From: Siminovitchia sp047228825
Lineage (GTDB): Bacteria; Bacillota; Bacilli; Bacillales; Bacillaceae_C
Assembly (NCBI RefSeq): GCF_047228825.1
Contig: NZ_JBFEGN010000001.1
Span: 1 to 64,000, forward strand
Direction of reading: 5' to 3'
DNA length: 64,000 nt
Shown here: positions 52,526-61,276 of the stretch, in pieces
How the letters are laid out: each line of letters starts with the position of its first letter
How positions within the stretch are numbered: position 1 is the stretch's first letter
Translations under genes and position numbers: made by a program
The notes under the pieces: generated by a model
The model's database searches: none
What the model was told of the DNA's origin: nothing
What the model saw: the letters and a program-made list of their open reading frames with translations, nothing else

Positions 52526-52554
52526 AAGCGGCCCGCCAATTTGGCGGGCCGCTT
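52526..52554 (-). terminator. Terminator of the odhAB operon
   Basis: AAGCGGCCCGCCA/TGGCGGGCCGCTT, a perfect 13-bp stem, with five T residues on the minus strand. Confidence 0.92.
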
Positions 52555-52565
52555 ATGGGTCCCCA

Positions 52566-53828
52566 TTAGCTTTCCAATAACAAGTCTTCCGGATTTTCAA
52601 GCAGTTTTTTGACCGTTACCAGGAATCCAACAGCCTCTTTTCCATCAATGACACGATGATCATATGAAAGGGCTACGTACATCATTGGACGATTTTCCAT
52701 GCGTTCTGCATCGATGGCTACCGGACGGGTTTGAATCGTATGCATGCCAAGAATGCCAACTTGATTTCCGTTTAGAATCGGTGTCGATAACAATGATCCA
52801 AATACTCCACCGTTTGTGATTGTGAACGTTCCCCCTTGCAAGTCGCTTAAAGAAAGTTTATTGTCACGCGCCCGTTTGGCAACCGAGAGAATGTCAGATT
52901 CAATTTCAGCGAAATTTTTCCGGTCACAATCGCGGATAACCGGAACAACGAGACCCTCATCTGTGGACACAGCCACACCGATGTCATAATACTTTTTCAG
53001 GATCAACTCGCTACCCTGAAGTTCTGCGTTTACTGCCGGATATTTTTTCAAGGCAGCGACAACGGCCTTTGTAAAGAACGACATAAAGCCAAGACGTACA
53101 TCGTGCTCTTCGTAAAATTTGTCTTTTTTCCTTTTGCGAAGCTCCATGACGGCAGTCATGTCAATTTCGTTAAAGGTCGTGAGCATGGCAGCGGTTTGCT
53201 GGACTTCAACAAGCCGTTTGGCAATCGTTTGGCGGCGGCGGGATAAACGGATTCTTTCCACCGGCTTGCCCAATTCCTCTGATTGTGCAGTTTCTTTTGG
53301 AGCGGCTGCAGCAGGAGCCGGCGCTGTTTGCGGCTGGGCAGGCTGGTTTGAATAGGATTCTACGTCCTGCTTGCGAACCCTTCCTAAAGGATCAACCGTA
53401 GGTACACTTGACAAGTTGATCCCTTTCTCCCTGGCCAATTTGCGCGCCGCAGGGGAAGCGATCGGACGGTCCGTTTCGTCCTCTTCCTGTTTAGACTCTT
53501 GAGGCGCACCCGCTTTTGGCTGTTCAGCTTGCGCAGACTGGGGGGGGGCTTCTTTTGCCGGAGCCGGGGCCGGGTCACTGCCGCCTGAAGCTGCCCCGGC
53601 TTCAACAATGGCTATCACATCGCCAACCTGTACGGTTTCTCCTTCTTCTGCTTTTAATTCTTTGATGACTCCTGCTTCTTCTGATATGATTTCGACATTT
53701 ACTTTGTCTGTTTCAAGTTCAACGATATACTCGCCCTTTTCAACGGAGTCTCCAGGTTTTTTTAACCATTGGGCGATGGTTCCTTCCATAATCGATTCTG
53801 CCAACTCTGGTACTTTAATTTCGGCCAC
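52566..53828 (-). CDS. odhB: Dihydrolipoyllysine succinyltransferase, E2 of 2-oxoglutarate dehydrogenase
   Basis: 420 aa. Lipoyl domain with the lipoylated Lys in ELETDKVNVEI near 38-48; an Ala/Pro/Gln-rich linker (about 80-125); E3-binding domain (ASPAARKLAREKGINL near 130); Pro/Ala linker; catalytic domain from about 190, ending with the active-site ALSYDHRVIDGKEA. It transfers succinyl to CoA in the TCA cycle. Follows odhA by 39 bases. Confidence 0.96.
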   Translation of the reverse strand: MAEIKVPELAESIMEGTIAQWLKKPGDSVEKGEYIVELETDKVNVEIISEEAGVIKELKAEEGETVQVGDVIAIVEAGAASGGSDPAPAPAKEAPPQSAQAEQPKAGAPQESKQEEDETDRPIASPAARKLAREKGINLSSVPTVDPLGRVRKQDVESYSNQPAQPQTAPAPAAAAPKETAQSEELGKPVERIRLSRRRQTIAKRLVEVQQTAAMLTTFNEIDMTAVMELRKRKKDKFYEEHDVRLGFMSFFTKAVVAALKKYPAVNAELQGSELILKKYYDIGVAVSTDEGLVVPVIRDCDRKNFAEIESDILSVAKRARDNKLSLSDLQGGTFTITNGGVFGSLLSTPILNGNQVGILGMHTIQTRPVAIDAERMENRPMMYVALSYDHRVIDGKEAVGFLVTVKKLLENPEDLLLES

Positions 53829-53867
53829 TTCGAAATCCTCCTCTAAAATTTACGGGTAAAATCAATC

Positions 53868-56711
53868 TTATTCGCTTTTCGTTAATGCTTCTTTAATAAT
53901 CCGGTTTTGTTCCTGTCTGTGAACAGTCGGATCACCTTCCGCCGGGCTTGAACGCCTGCGGCGTCCGGCATATTTTATATTCACACCCGAAGGGGCGATA
54001 TCCCAAAGGTATGACGCAGCATGAATCCAGCCGCCCATATTTTTAGGCTCCTCCTGCACCCAAACCAGCTCTTTCAGGTTGGGATAGCGGGAAACAATTT
54101 TGGTTAGTTCCTTTTTCGGGAACGGGTACAATTCTTCCACCCTTAAAATATGGAGCCAATCCGGATCTATTGCATCTTGAAGGCTCTCTTCCAAGTCAAT
54201 GGCTATTTTTCCGCTGCAAAGAATAATTCGTTCAACCGTTTCGGTCTTCTCTCCCAATCCTTTTTGCTCAATAATCGGTTGGAAGCCGCCATTGGTCAAC
54301 TCTTCGATATCTGCGGCTGCCAGCGGATGGCGCAGCAAGCTTTTGGGTGTCATCAGAACAAGCGGTTTGACTTCATCTCTTTGAAGGATCGCTGCTTGCC
54401 TTCTCAAGATATGAAAATATTGCGCTGCAGTTGATAAATTGGCTACGATCCAGTTGTTTTCAGCAGCACTTTGCAGGAACCTTTCCACCCTTCCGCTTGA
54501 ATGCTCCGGGCCCTGGCCTTCATAACCGTGTGGCAGCAGCATCACGAGCCCTGATTTTTGCCCCCATTTGGCACGGCCGGAAGAAATAAACTGGTCAAAA
54601 TATACTTGGGCCATATTGGCAAAATCTCCGAACTGGGCTTCCCACAGCACAAGTGTTTCCGGTGCAAAAACGTTATAGCCGTATTCAAATCCGACTACCG
54701 CGGCTTCTGTCAAAGGACTGTTATAGACGACGAAAGATGAGTTTACATCACTTAAATGATGCATCGGGATGTATTCCTCGCCTGTTTCCACGTCGTGAAG
54801 AACGAGGTTGCGCTGTGCGAATGTTCCACGCTGGGAATCTTGCCCTGTTAAACGAATGGGAGTTCCATCCTTCAAGATCGATCCAAAGGCAAGCGCTTCT
54901 GCATGTGCCCAATCTATTTTCCCTTTTTCATTAAAAATGTTTTCCCTGCGCTGCAATATCCGCTTCAATCTGCCGAATACGTTAAAATTATCCGGCCACT
55001 TTAATAATTCTTCATTAATTTTTGCGAGGATTTCTTCCTTTACGGCCGTTTGTACTTTTGGCAGCTTGTTAATATACTCCGGAGGATTCATTTTTGTATC
55101 CGGATTATCTTTTATTTTGGGAACCTTATCGTAAGCTTTTTGCAAAACAGCCTGAATGTCTTCATCAATTTGCCTGATTTCTTCCTTTGTTACATAGCCT
55201 TCTTCGAGCAGTTGTTCCGCATACAGCTCTTTAATCGTTTTATGGTTTTTAATCTTGTTGTACATGAGCGGGTTTGTCACCATGGGCTCATCCATTTCGT
55301 TATGGCCGAACCGGCGGTAACCGATTAAATCAATAATAAAGTCTTTATGGAATTTTTCCCTGTACTCGTGGGCAAGCATTGCTGCTGCCAGAACAGCTTC
55401 CGGATCATCGGCGTTTACATGGACAATCGGCACTTCAAATCCCTTAGCAACGTCAGAGGCGTACAAAGTCGAACGCGAGTCCAGGCTCTCGGTTGTAAAT
55501 CCAATCATATTGTTGGCAATGATGTGAATGGAACCGCCGGTATTATACCCTCTCAAACGGCCCATATTCAGCGTTTCCTGCACAATTCCCTCGCCGGGAA
55601 AAGCAGCATCCCCATGAACGACAATGGCAAGACAACTGTCCATATCCTGTTCAGGGTATCCGGGAACATGACGGTTTTCCTGTGCTGCCCGTGTAAAACC
55701 GTCGACGATTGGATTGACCACCTCAAGATGGCTGGGGTTGTTGGCCAAAGTGATTCGGGTTGTTGCTGTCGTGCCATGCTTCAGTTTTTTGTCTGCGCCA
55801 AGGTGATATTTGACATCACCCGTCCATCCATAAGTAATTCCGATGGAACCTTCCGATGGAATCAATTCTTTGTTTGGCGCATGCTGGAACTCTGAAAAGA
55901 TTAATTCGTAAGGCTTTTCAAGGATATGTGCCAACACGTTAAGCCGTCCCCTGTGGGCCATTCCGATATTGATGGTTCTCGTACCTTTTTCAACCGTCAA
56001 ACTGATGACTTTATCCATTAAAGGCACCAAAGCTTCAAGACCCTCAATAGAAAATCGTTTTTGGCCCACAAAAGTGCGGTGAATAAACTTTTCAAACCCT
56101 TCCACTTCTGACAGGCGGGTCAACAAGGCCTTTTTTTCCTCTTTGTTTAATTTCGGATAGAAACCGCCTTCTTCTATCTTTTGTTGAAGCCAGTTTCTTT
56201 CCTCAAGCTCATGAACATGATGATATTCAAAAGCCAATTGTTTTGTATAAACGTCCTTCAAATGTTCAATGGCTTCAAAGCCGTCCTTTAAGTTTGATGG
56301 AGCATTGGGAGAAATAAATGATGCCGGTATCTGCTTCAGATCTTCTTCCGTTAAATGATACTCGGACAACTCAAGCCTTCTCGTATTTTTTTCTTTCCGG
56401 CGGATTGGATTAATATTCGCAATGAGGTGTCCGTATGTACGGATGTTATCCGCATACTTGACAGCTGCTACAATTTTGCTCAGTTGGTTGTGGATTGCAG
56501 GCATTTGAAACGAAACATCAGCCTGGCCGACCGTTGTTGCGCCGGTTTTTGCCGTTGCCGGTGCACCCCACTTGTCAAATACTTCTTTCATTTCGGGATC
56601 CACACTGTTTGGATCTTTCATGTACATTTCGTACAAATCCATTACATACCCAAGATTTGGTCCCGAAAACTGCTGCCAGGGCGAATCTTGGTAAGATGCT
56701 TGTTTGCTCAT
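53868..56711 (-). CDS. odhA: 2-oxoglutarate dehydrogenase E1 component
   Basis: 947 aa, thiamine-diphosphate enzyme. GMAHRGRLNVLAHILEKPYE near 245, HGDAAFPGEGIVQETLNM near 375 and the ThDP-fold FRRFGHNEMDEP-type motif near 475. The C-terminal domain includes GFEYGYNVFAPETLVLWEAQ-like sequence. It decarboxylates 2-oxoglutarate and reductively succinylates OdhB. ATG follows GGTGGAGG. First gene of odhAB. Confidence 0.96.
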   Translation of the reverse strand: MSKQASYQDSPWQQFSGPNLGYVMDLYEMYMKDPNSVDPEMKEVFDKWGAPATAKTGATTVGQADVSFQMPAIHNQLSKIVAAVKYADNIRTYGHLIANINPIRRKEKNTRRLELSEYHLTEEDLKQIPASFISPNAPSNLKDGFEAIEHLKDVYTKQLAFEYHHVHELEERNWLQQKIEEGGFYPKLNKEEKKALLTRLSEVEGFEKFIHRTFVGQKRFSIEGLEALVPLMDKVISLTVEKGTRTINIGMAHRGRLNVLAHILEKPYELIFSEFQHAPNKELIPSEGSIGITYGWTGDVKYHLGADKKLKHGTTATTRITLANNPSHLEVVNPIVDGFTRAAQENRHVPGYPEQDMDSCLAIVVHGDAAFPGEGIVQETLNMGRLRGYNTGGSIHIIANNMIGFTTESLDSRSTLYASDVAKGFEVPIVHVNADDPEAVLAAAMLAHEYREKFHKDFIIDLIGYRRFGHNEMDEPMVTNPLMYNKIKNHKTIKELYAEQLLEEGYVTKEEIRQIDEDIQAVLQKAYDKVPKIKDNPDTKMNPPEYINKLPKVQTAVKEEILAKINEELLKWPDNFNVFGRLKRILQRRENIFNEKGKIDWAHAEALAFGSILKDGTPIRLTGQDSQRGTFAQRNLVLHDVETGEEYIPMHHLSDVNSSFVVYNSPLTEAAVVGFEYGYNVFAPETLVLWEAQFGDFANMAQVYFDQFISSGRAKWGQKSGLVMLLPHGYEGQGPEHSSGRVERFLQSAAENNWIVANLSTAAQYFHILRRQAAILQRDEVKPLVLMTPKSLLRHPLAAADIEELTNGGFQPIIEQKGLGEKTETVERIILCSGKIAIDLEESLQDAIDPDWLHILRVEELYPFPKKELTKIVSRYPNLKELVWVQEEPKNMGGWIHAASYLWDIAPSGVNIKYAGRRRRSSPAEGDPTVHRQEQNRIIKEALTKSE

Positions 56712-57046
56712 TTGTTTAAACCTCCACCATTTAAACCTCTAATTTTCATCTCTTTTTATGAAGCTTGGATAAATGCACATCCATTTTATCACTCAAATGA
56801 AACGAGTAAAAGCTTAATGTCATCATTTTGACAAACTTTTATCCAACTTGGCATCTCAATCGTTGGAAAGCATCATATTTTATCGAATCATGTTCACGAT
56901 CCTTCTTTCATTTATATTACTAAAATCCATATACCATCTTACTACTCTTTAAAAAAAATTCAAATAAATACGCTTTTTTTCTCCCTTGTTGCGAACCTTT
57001 TACATAAACATATAATGTACCGAGGTGTTTCAAGGGAGGGAGGAGG
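56712..57046. other. Divergent region between odhA and the Hsp20 gene
   Basis: About 335 AT-rich bases. On the minus strand TTTACT-N16-TAAAAT is a possible odhA promoter, and AGGTTTAAA occurs twice before the odhA start. On the + side CATATAAT near 57007 could be a sporulation-sigma -10 for the Hsp20 gene. No gene was found in it. Confidence 0.45.
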
Positions 57047-57520
57047 ATGTTTCCATGGGGCATGTTTCCGTTTAATAACGACGAATTGAAAAATATTGCC
57101 GACAAAATGAATCCCGCAGACATTCAATCATATATCTCTGAAATGATCAAAAAATATGTTCCTCCTCACATGGAAAATTCGGGTGCTCCATTCAACTTCC
57201 AAACAACGAACAACTCCCCGCCGAACGAAACGGAAAAGCAAAAATTTCATGTAGATGTCTTCGAAACATTTGATCATATATTCATCAGGATTCAATTGCC
57301 TGATGAAGAAACCCGAAAGCAGTTAAAAATATTCCATACGACCAATCAGGCGATTATTGAAAATATGCCTGAACCAGGAAAGCGCCATACAATTGTCCTG
57401 CCAAGCCTTGTAAAGAAAAAAGGGGCTTCAGCAATGGTTAAGGATCTCATTCTTGAGATCAAAATTCCCAAGATGGACGATACGCAGTTGACTGAAGTGG
57501 ATGTGTCCGAAAGATTTTAA
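57047..57520 (+). CDS. Hsp20-fold spore protein (GerT/CotP-like)
   Basis: 157 aa; the start follows a purine-rich GGGAGGGAGG site. The N-terminus MFPWGMFPFNNDELKNIAD and PADIQSYISEMIKK resembles coat/germination proteins of the GerT group. The second half (about 65-155) is an alpha-crystallin-like beta-sandwich (FHVDVFETFDHIFIRIQLPD, then EVDVSERF). Probably a late sporulation or coat gene. Terminator follows. Confidence 0.7.
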   Translation: MFPWGMFPFNNDELKNIADKMNPADIQSYISEMIKKYVPPHMENSGAPFNFQTTNNSPPNETEKQKFHVDVFETFDHIFIRIQLPDEETRKQLKIFHTTNQAIIENMPEPGKRHTIVLPSLVKKKGASAMVKDLILEIKIPKMDDTQLTEVDVSERF

Positions 57521-57524
57521 CCAT

Positions 57525-57560
57525 GAATCAGGCGTGTTTTTTCATACGCCTGATTCATTT
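57525..57560 (+). terminator. Terminator of the Hsp20 gene
   Basis: GAATCAGGCGT pairs with ACGCCTGATTC, ten-base loop, then ATTTTA. It overlaps the end of the pseudogene on the other strand. Confidence 0.78.
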
Positions 57561-57885
57561 TAAAGATTCTTCCAGGGAATAACTTGGCTGTCCGGAAGTG
57601 TAGTGACGGCAAACGAACAAGGCAAAAGGCTTCCGGGCAACTCTTTTGGCCATCCACTCTTCAAAAGGAATTTTGGTTTCGGGAGGAACTTCCACGATGA
57701 CTTGTATCCTTGAATTTTTGCTCAATGTCAAAAAGTTTATTGCAATTAACCCGGCTTGCCTAGTGCTGATTTCTTCTTTTTTCTAAATTTATCTGTTTTA
57801 TATAATGATGCACGCCTTCCAATCTATTCTTTTTTCTTTCAGGATCATCGCAAAATCTCCCGAATAATTTCAAAGAAATTATCAC
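57555..57885 (-). pseudogene. Frameshifted small gene of unknown function
   Basis: Frame one runs from a GTG at 57885 to a TAG at 57760 and encodes a basic, protein-like LKLFGRFCDDPERKK-type sequence. Frame two, open from 57782 to the TGA at 57555, continues EEISTRQAGLIAINFLTL and ends IPFEEWMAKRVARKPFALFV plus a Cys/His-containing tail. Removing one A from the six-A run at 57782-57777 joins them as LEKEEIST. No ribosome-binding site is seen. It is a decayed gene, a sequencing error, or less likely a slippage-dependent gene. Family not recognised. Confidence 0.6.
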
Positions 57886-57988
57886 ATGGATGGACCTATG
57901 AGTGGAATGTGGGTTTTATTTGACGCTTACAAAACTAGTGTCAAATAATCCCTATCTCTCTTTGGGTTATTTGACACTCGTAAAAGCA

Positions 57989-58375
57989 CTATTCTTTATT
58001 GATACCTATCGACAAGTAACCATTTTCAGCAACAACATCAATTTTATGATTATCTTTTTTATAAGTTGTCAAAGCACCTTCTTGAAATATTTTTTCCCAA
58101 CCATGTGCCTTAATTTGTAAACGATAGATAAATGGAAGGCCATCTTTCTTTGTCTCTGAAGTGCTTATTCTTGTATATGCCTCAAAGTCATTTTGACTCT
58201 TTGTTACTTTTGCATATTTAGGTATTGGAAAACCGTTAAATTTCTCAGACTCTTCATAAGCAAAAACGTTCCATGCTGCAAATATAATAGCACATATTAA
58301 TAGTATCGATGTTATCCAAATAAGCCTTTTCTTACCGATGCTAAACAACCTCCTTGCTACATCTTCACAATTCAA
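57989..58375 (-). CDS. Small membrane-anchored protein, unknown (AT-rich cluster, gene 3)
   Basis: The open frame begins with a TTG at 58375 that has no ribosome-binding site. A perfect AAGGAGG at 58355-58349 instead lies nine bases before an ATC codon at 58339, from which the protein would read xGKKRLIWITSILLICAIIF: a basic start, one membrane helix and an extracytoplasmic domain of about 90 residues (ending NGYLSIGINKE). The natural start may thus be a mutated or non-standard codon. Downstream of two coupled small genes. No family recognised; base composition is more AT-rich than flanking genes. Confidence 0.5.
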   Translation of the reverse strand: MNCEDVARRLFSIGKKRLIWITSILLICAIIFAAWNVFAYEESEKFNGFPIPKYAKVTKSQNDFEAYTRISTSETKKDGLPFIYRLQIKAHGWEKIFQEGALTTYKKDNHKIDVVAENGYLSIGINKE

Positions 58376-58399
58376 TAAGTCGAGTAACCCGTTATGGCA

Positions 58400-58642
58400 T
58401 TAAAGCTTTTTTTCAAATAGTTGCTTGAATGACCTGATAGCAGAAGATTTGAACTTGATTTTTGATAAATCCACATTGCCTAAAGCTAGCCCCAATGCAC
58501 TCGTATAGTTGATCGGTTGATAATACAAATCGTTGACGATATTATATATAAAAAAAATAAGCATTGGTATCAAAAAGACTAAGTATATCCATATAATTAG
58601 CTTGGTTCTTCTTGAATTTTTCGAATGTTTATCTTTATTCAT
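58400..58642 (-). CDS. Small membrane protein, unknown (AT-rich cluster, gene 2)
   Basis: 80 aa from the ATG at 58642, which overlaps the stop of the preceding gene (ATGA). A basic N-terminus (MNKDKHSKNSRRTK) leads to one hydrophobic helix (about 15-35, LIIWIYLVFLIPMLIFFIYN) and a C-terminus of about 40 residues. Size and topology would suit an immunity or accessory protein, but no family is recognised. Confidence 0.6.
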   Translation of the reverse strand: MNKDKHSKNSRRTKLIIWIYLVFLIPMLIFFIYNIVNDLYYQPINYTSALGLALGNVDLSKIKFKSSAIRSFKQLFEKKL

Positions 58643-58926
58643 TTCCACCAATACGCATTCCCTGGAATTTTATTAAACGCTTTTACTGCTTTGTCGTAAG
58701 TATAAACATAGTTTATCAGCGAATATATTGTGCCTATACCAGGTATTTTACCCCCGAATTTTTTTATCGCCTGCTTAACAACAGCTCGAGTAAGTTTTTT
58801 GTGACTTAAAAAACCTACTAGGGACTCTATCATTCCAATTGGGCCTATTGATAAAAGGGCACCTTGTTGAATGGCATGAAATTTAATATTATCACGGATG
58901 CCTTTGTCACTCCTGGAAATGTTCAT
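58639..58926 (-). CDS. Small hydrophobic Gly-rich protein, unknown (AT-rich cluster, gene 1)
   Basis: 95 aa. A polar N-terminus (MNISRSDKGIRDNIKF) precedes hydrophobic, Gly-containing stretches (GALLSIGPIGMIESLVGFL; IPGIGTIYSLINYVYTY), a basic middle with a Gly-Gly (IKKFGGKIPG) and an aromatic end (GNAYWWK). It could be a bacteriocin-like or membrane-active peptide, or the C-terminal part of a larger protein; nothing identifies it. The binding site upstream is weak. Its stop is coupled to gene 2. Confidence 0.55.
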   Translation of the reverse strand: MNISRSDKGIRDNIKFHAIQQGALLSIGPIGMIESLVGFLSHKKLTRAVVKQAIKKFGGKIPGIGTIYSLINYVYTYDKAVKAFNKIPGNAYWWK

Positions 58927-58965
58927 GCTCTGTTCCCTATCCTGAACGATTGGACCGTCAAATAA

Positions 58966-59150
58966 AAAGGAAAATTACTATACAAATTTAGAAAAGAGAA
59001 AGTTGAACGAAGCTTCGCAGATTCAAAAGAACTGCATGGGCTTCGTTATTGCCGGTGAGGGGGTTACAAAAGGCATCCGAGCAGGTGCTTCTCACATGGG
59101 CCTGCCAGAACATGGAGAAGATTGCCTTGGACCTGGACAGACGTGGCTAG
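58966..59150 (+). pseudogene. IS1182-family transposase remnant, C-terminal, frameshifted
   Basis: In one + frame the sequence reads KGKLLYKFRKEKVERSFADS then KELHGLRYCR and a stop. After a one-base shift it continues RGLQKASEQVLLTWACQNME and KIALDLDRRG, ending TAG at 59150. The E-R-S-F-A-D-x-K-x-L-H-G-x-R-Y block is the hallmark of the C-terminal DDE region of IS1182-type transposases, its Glu being the third catalytic acid. No 5' part or inverted ends were found. The remaining bases up to 59288 hold only terminators. Confidence 0.78.
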
Positions 59151-59225
59151 GTGTAAGGGCGTCTTTTTCCCTTTTATAAAGGATGAAAAAACAAATGAAT
59201 ATCTTGAAAATACAAAAACAAAAAA

Positions 59226-59263
59226 AGCTTGTAGGAAAAATAAACCCACTTTCTCTACAAGCT
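59226..59263 (-). terminator. Terminator of sspH
   Basis: AGCTTGTAG/CTACAAGCT with six to seven T residues on the minus strand. A second, 12-bp GC-rich hairpin (59264-59290) overlaps the sspH stop codon just before it. Confidence 0.85.
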
Positions 59264-59288
59264 GACGGACCGCCCTTGGGGCAGCCCG

Positions 59289-59474
59289 TCATTCTTCGGT
59301 TAACTGTGAGATGTCCACGGTAGATGGTTCTTTCATGGAACCGGCTCCCCGCAAATGTACAGTTGCGGTCGTGCCATTTTCATTCAATTGATCAATCCAA
59401 ACGGAAGCACCGTTGTATGTTACTTCAATATCCGCAGAAGATGAAAGTATTTGCTTGACGCGGTTTGCATCCAA
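59289..59474 (-). CDS. sspH: H-type small acid-soluble spore protein
   Basis: 61 aa from a TTG at 59474 with GGGGTGA upstream. LDANRVKQILSSSADIEVTY then NGASVWID and the C-terminal STVDISQLTEE match SspH (59 aa in B. subtilis), a minor forespore SASP. A forespore-type promoter is visible at 59500-59530. Confidence 0.88.
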   Translation of the reverse strand: MDANRVKQILSSSADIEVTYNGASVWIDQLNENGTTATVHLRGAGSMKEPSTVDISQLTEE

Positions 59475-59499
59475 TGATCTCACCCCAATTCTTTTTTAT

Positions 59500-59530
59500 T
59501 ACTTTGGGATGGAGGTGAGCATTTTATTCA
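59500..59530 (-). promoter_or_regulatory. Sigma-G/sigma-F-like promoter of sspH
   Basis: TGAATA (59530-59525), 18 bases, CAAAGTA (59506-59500), close to the forespore sigma-G pattern, about 25 bases before the start codon. Confidence 0.55.
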
Positions 59531-59538
59531 GACTGCGG

Positions 59539-60495
59539 TCAGTAAGCTTTTTCAACCTCACCGATCATTTCTTTCATGGATTGCAGTCCCCCGCCGGAAA
59601 GATACCAGTAATCGGCATCCAAATAAATGATTTTGCCGTTTTTGAACGCATTCGTCTTTTTAACAAGCTCGTTTTCAATCGCTTCTTTTGCCGGAGGTGC
59701 ATCTTCTTCAATGGCCGCATTCCGGTCAATGACGAATAGGATGTCGGGATTTTTTTCCAAAATATATTCAAATGAAATTCCTTGTCCGTGTGTGGATACC
59801 TCAATATTTTCATCTGCCGGCTTAAAACCGAGCACGTCATGAATCCAGCCAAATCTTGAGCTTGGCCCGTATGCACTTGCTTTTCCTTCGTTCGCCAATA
59901 CGACGAGCGCTTTTTGATCCAGTGAAGTTGCTTTTTCATTGACGGCGGCAATTTGTTTTTCAACATCATCTATTTCAGCTTGAACTTCAGATTCTTTATC
60001 AAAAATTTTTCCAACCGTTTCCATATTCTTTTTAAAGGATTCCATATAGTTTCCATAATCGAAACCGACGAAAACGGTCGGGGCTATTTCCGCAAATTGG
60101 TCATACAGCTCGGCTTGGCGGCCTGAAATAAAGATGACATCAGGCTTTAATGCATGGATCGCTTCGAAATCAGGTTCTTTTAAGCTGCCGACATTCGTAT
60201 ACTCTTCACCGGAATATTTGTCCAAATACGCAGGAATCGTTGCTTGGGGAACTCCAGTCACTTTTACACCCAGTTCATCCAGCGTATCCAGAATGCCAAA
60301 GTCAAAAACAACGACGTTTTTGGGGTTTTTGGTAACTTTCGCTTCTCCATACTCATGCTCTATTGTAATCGTTTCATCTTTTTTCCCCTTGTTATTTGTT
60401 TCGTCGCTGCCTGAACCAGCTTCATTGTTTGCGCCACAAGCACTTAATGCTAGTGCCAGCAAACCGGCCATCATGAAAAATAACCATTTCTTCAT
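59539..60495 (-). CDS. yclQ: Siderophore-binding lipoprotein (YclQ-like)
   Basis: ATG at 60495 is nine bases after GGAG. 318 aa with a lipoprotein signal ending LALSACGAN. Class III solute-binding fold; VFDFGILDTLDELGVKV near 67 and LVVLANEGKASAYGPSSRFG near 197 match petrobactin-binding YclQ. It captures ferric siderophore and feeds the yclNOP transporter. Last gene of the Fur-controlled operon. Confidence 0.9.
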   Translation of the reverse strand: MKKWLFFMMAGLLALALSACGANNEAGSGSDETNNKGKKDETITIEHEYGEAKVTKNPKNVVVFDFGILDTLDELGVKVTGVPQATIPAYLDKYSGEEYTNVGSLKEPDFEAIHALKPDVIFISGRQAELYDQFAEIAPTVFVGFDYGNYMESFKKNMETVGKIFDKESEVQAEIDDVEKQIAAVNEKATSLDQKALVVLANEGKASAYGPSSRFGWIHDVLGFKPADENIEVSTHGQGISFEYILEKNPDILFVIDRNAAIEEDAPPAKEAIENELVKKTNAFKNGKIIYLDADYWYLSGGGLQSMKEMIGEVEKAY

Positions 60496-60514
60496 TTTTC
60501 CCATCTCCTCTTAA

Positions 60515-61276
60515 TCAAGAATTAAAATAAACGCATATCCTGCAGTTATTTAAGTTTTTAATCGGGATATCCATGTCATATATTTCTTTTAAAGAATCGG
60601 ACTGTATGATGTCCTCGGTTGGCCCGTCTTTTACGACCTTGCCGTTTTTCATGGCAATAATACGGTCGGAGTATACGGATGCAAAGTTGATATCATGCAA
60701 AACGATCACGACTGTTTTTCCGAGTTCATCCACCAGTCTCCTTAAAATTTTCATAATTTGAACGGAATGTTTCATATCAAGATTGTTCAACGGCTCATCA
60801 AGCAAAATATAATCGGTATCCTGGGCGATCACCATGGCGATGAAAGCACGCTGCCGCTGGCCCCCCGACAGTTCATCCAAATAGGTATCCTGTATAGGAA
60901 GCAAATCCATATATTTTAACGCTTCATCCACTTTTATTTGATCCTCGGCGCTCAGGCGTCCTTTCGAATAAGGAAACCGGCCGAAAGCTACAAGTTCCCG
61001 AACGGTCAGTTTTACATTTAAATAATTGGACTGCTTAAGGATTGATACCTTTTTGGACAATTCCTCCGATTTGAATTTCTTCATATCTCTCTTGTCCAGC
61101 AGCACTTCTCCGGTATCTGCGTCCAACAGCCTGCTCACCATGGATAACAATGTTGATTTTCCGGCCCCGTTTGGTCCGATGAAAGAAGTGATTTGGCCAC
61201 GGTGAATGTCTATCGATACATCCTCAACGACTTTCGTTTTTCCATATAACTTCGATAAACCCCGTACCATGATCAT
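60515..61276 (-). CDS. yclP: Ferric siderophore ABC transporter ATPase (YclP-like)
   Basis: 253 aa. Walker A GPNGAGKST near 34-42, signature LSGGQRQRAFIAMV near 135, Walker B ILLDEPLNNLD near 157, H-loop LHDINFA near 191. FepC/FecE-type importer ATPase on the inner face of the membrane. Its start overlaps the end of yclO by four bases. Confidence 0.92.
   Translation of the reverse strand: MIMVRGLSKLYGKTKVVEDVSIDIHRGQITSFIGPNGAGKSTLLSMVSRLLDADTGEVLLDKRDMKKFKSEELSKKVSILKQSNYLNVKLTVRELVAFGRFPYSKGRLSAEDQIKVDEALKYMDLLPIQDTYLDELSGGQRQRAFIAMVIAQDTDYILLDEPLNNLDMKHSVQIMKILRRLVDELGKTVVIVLHDINFASVYSDRIIAMKNGKVVKDGPTEDIIQSDSLKEIYDMDIPIKNLNNCRICVYFNS

Noticed and set aside
59064..59292. Two overlapping minus-strand ORFs rich in Phe
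   Set aside because: They run antisense to the transposase remnant and across the sspH terminator hairpins; no binding sites.
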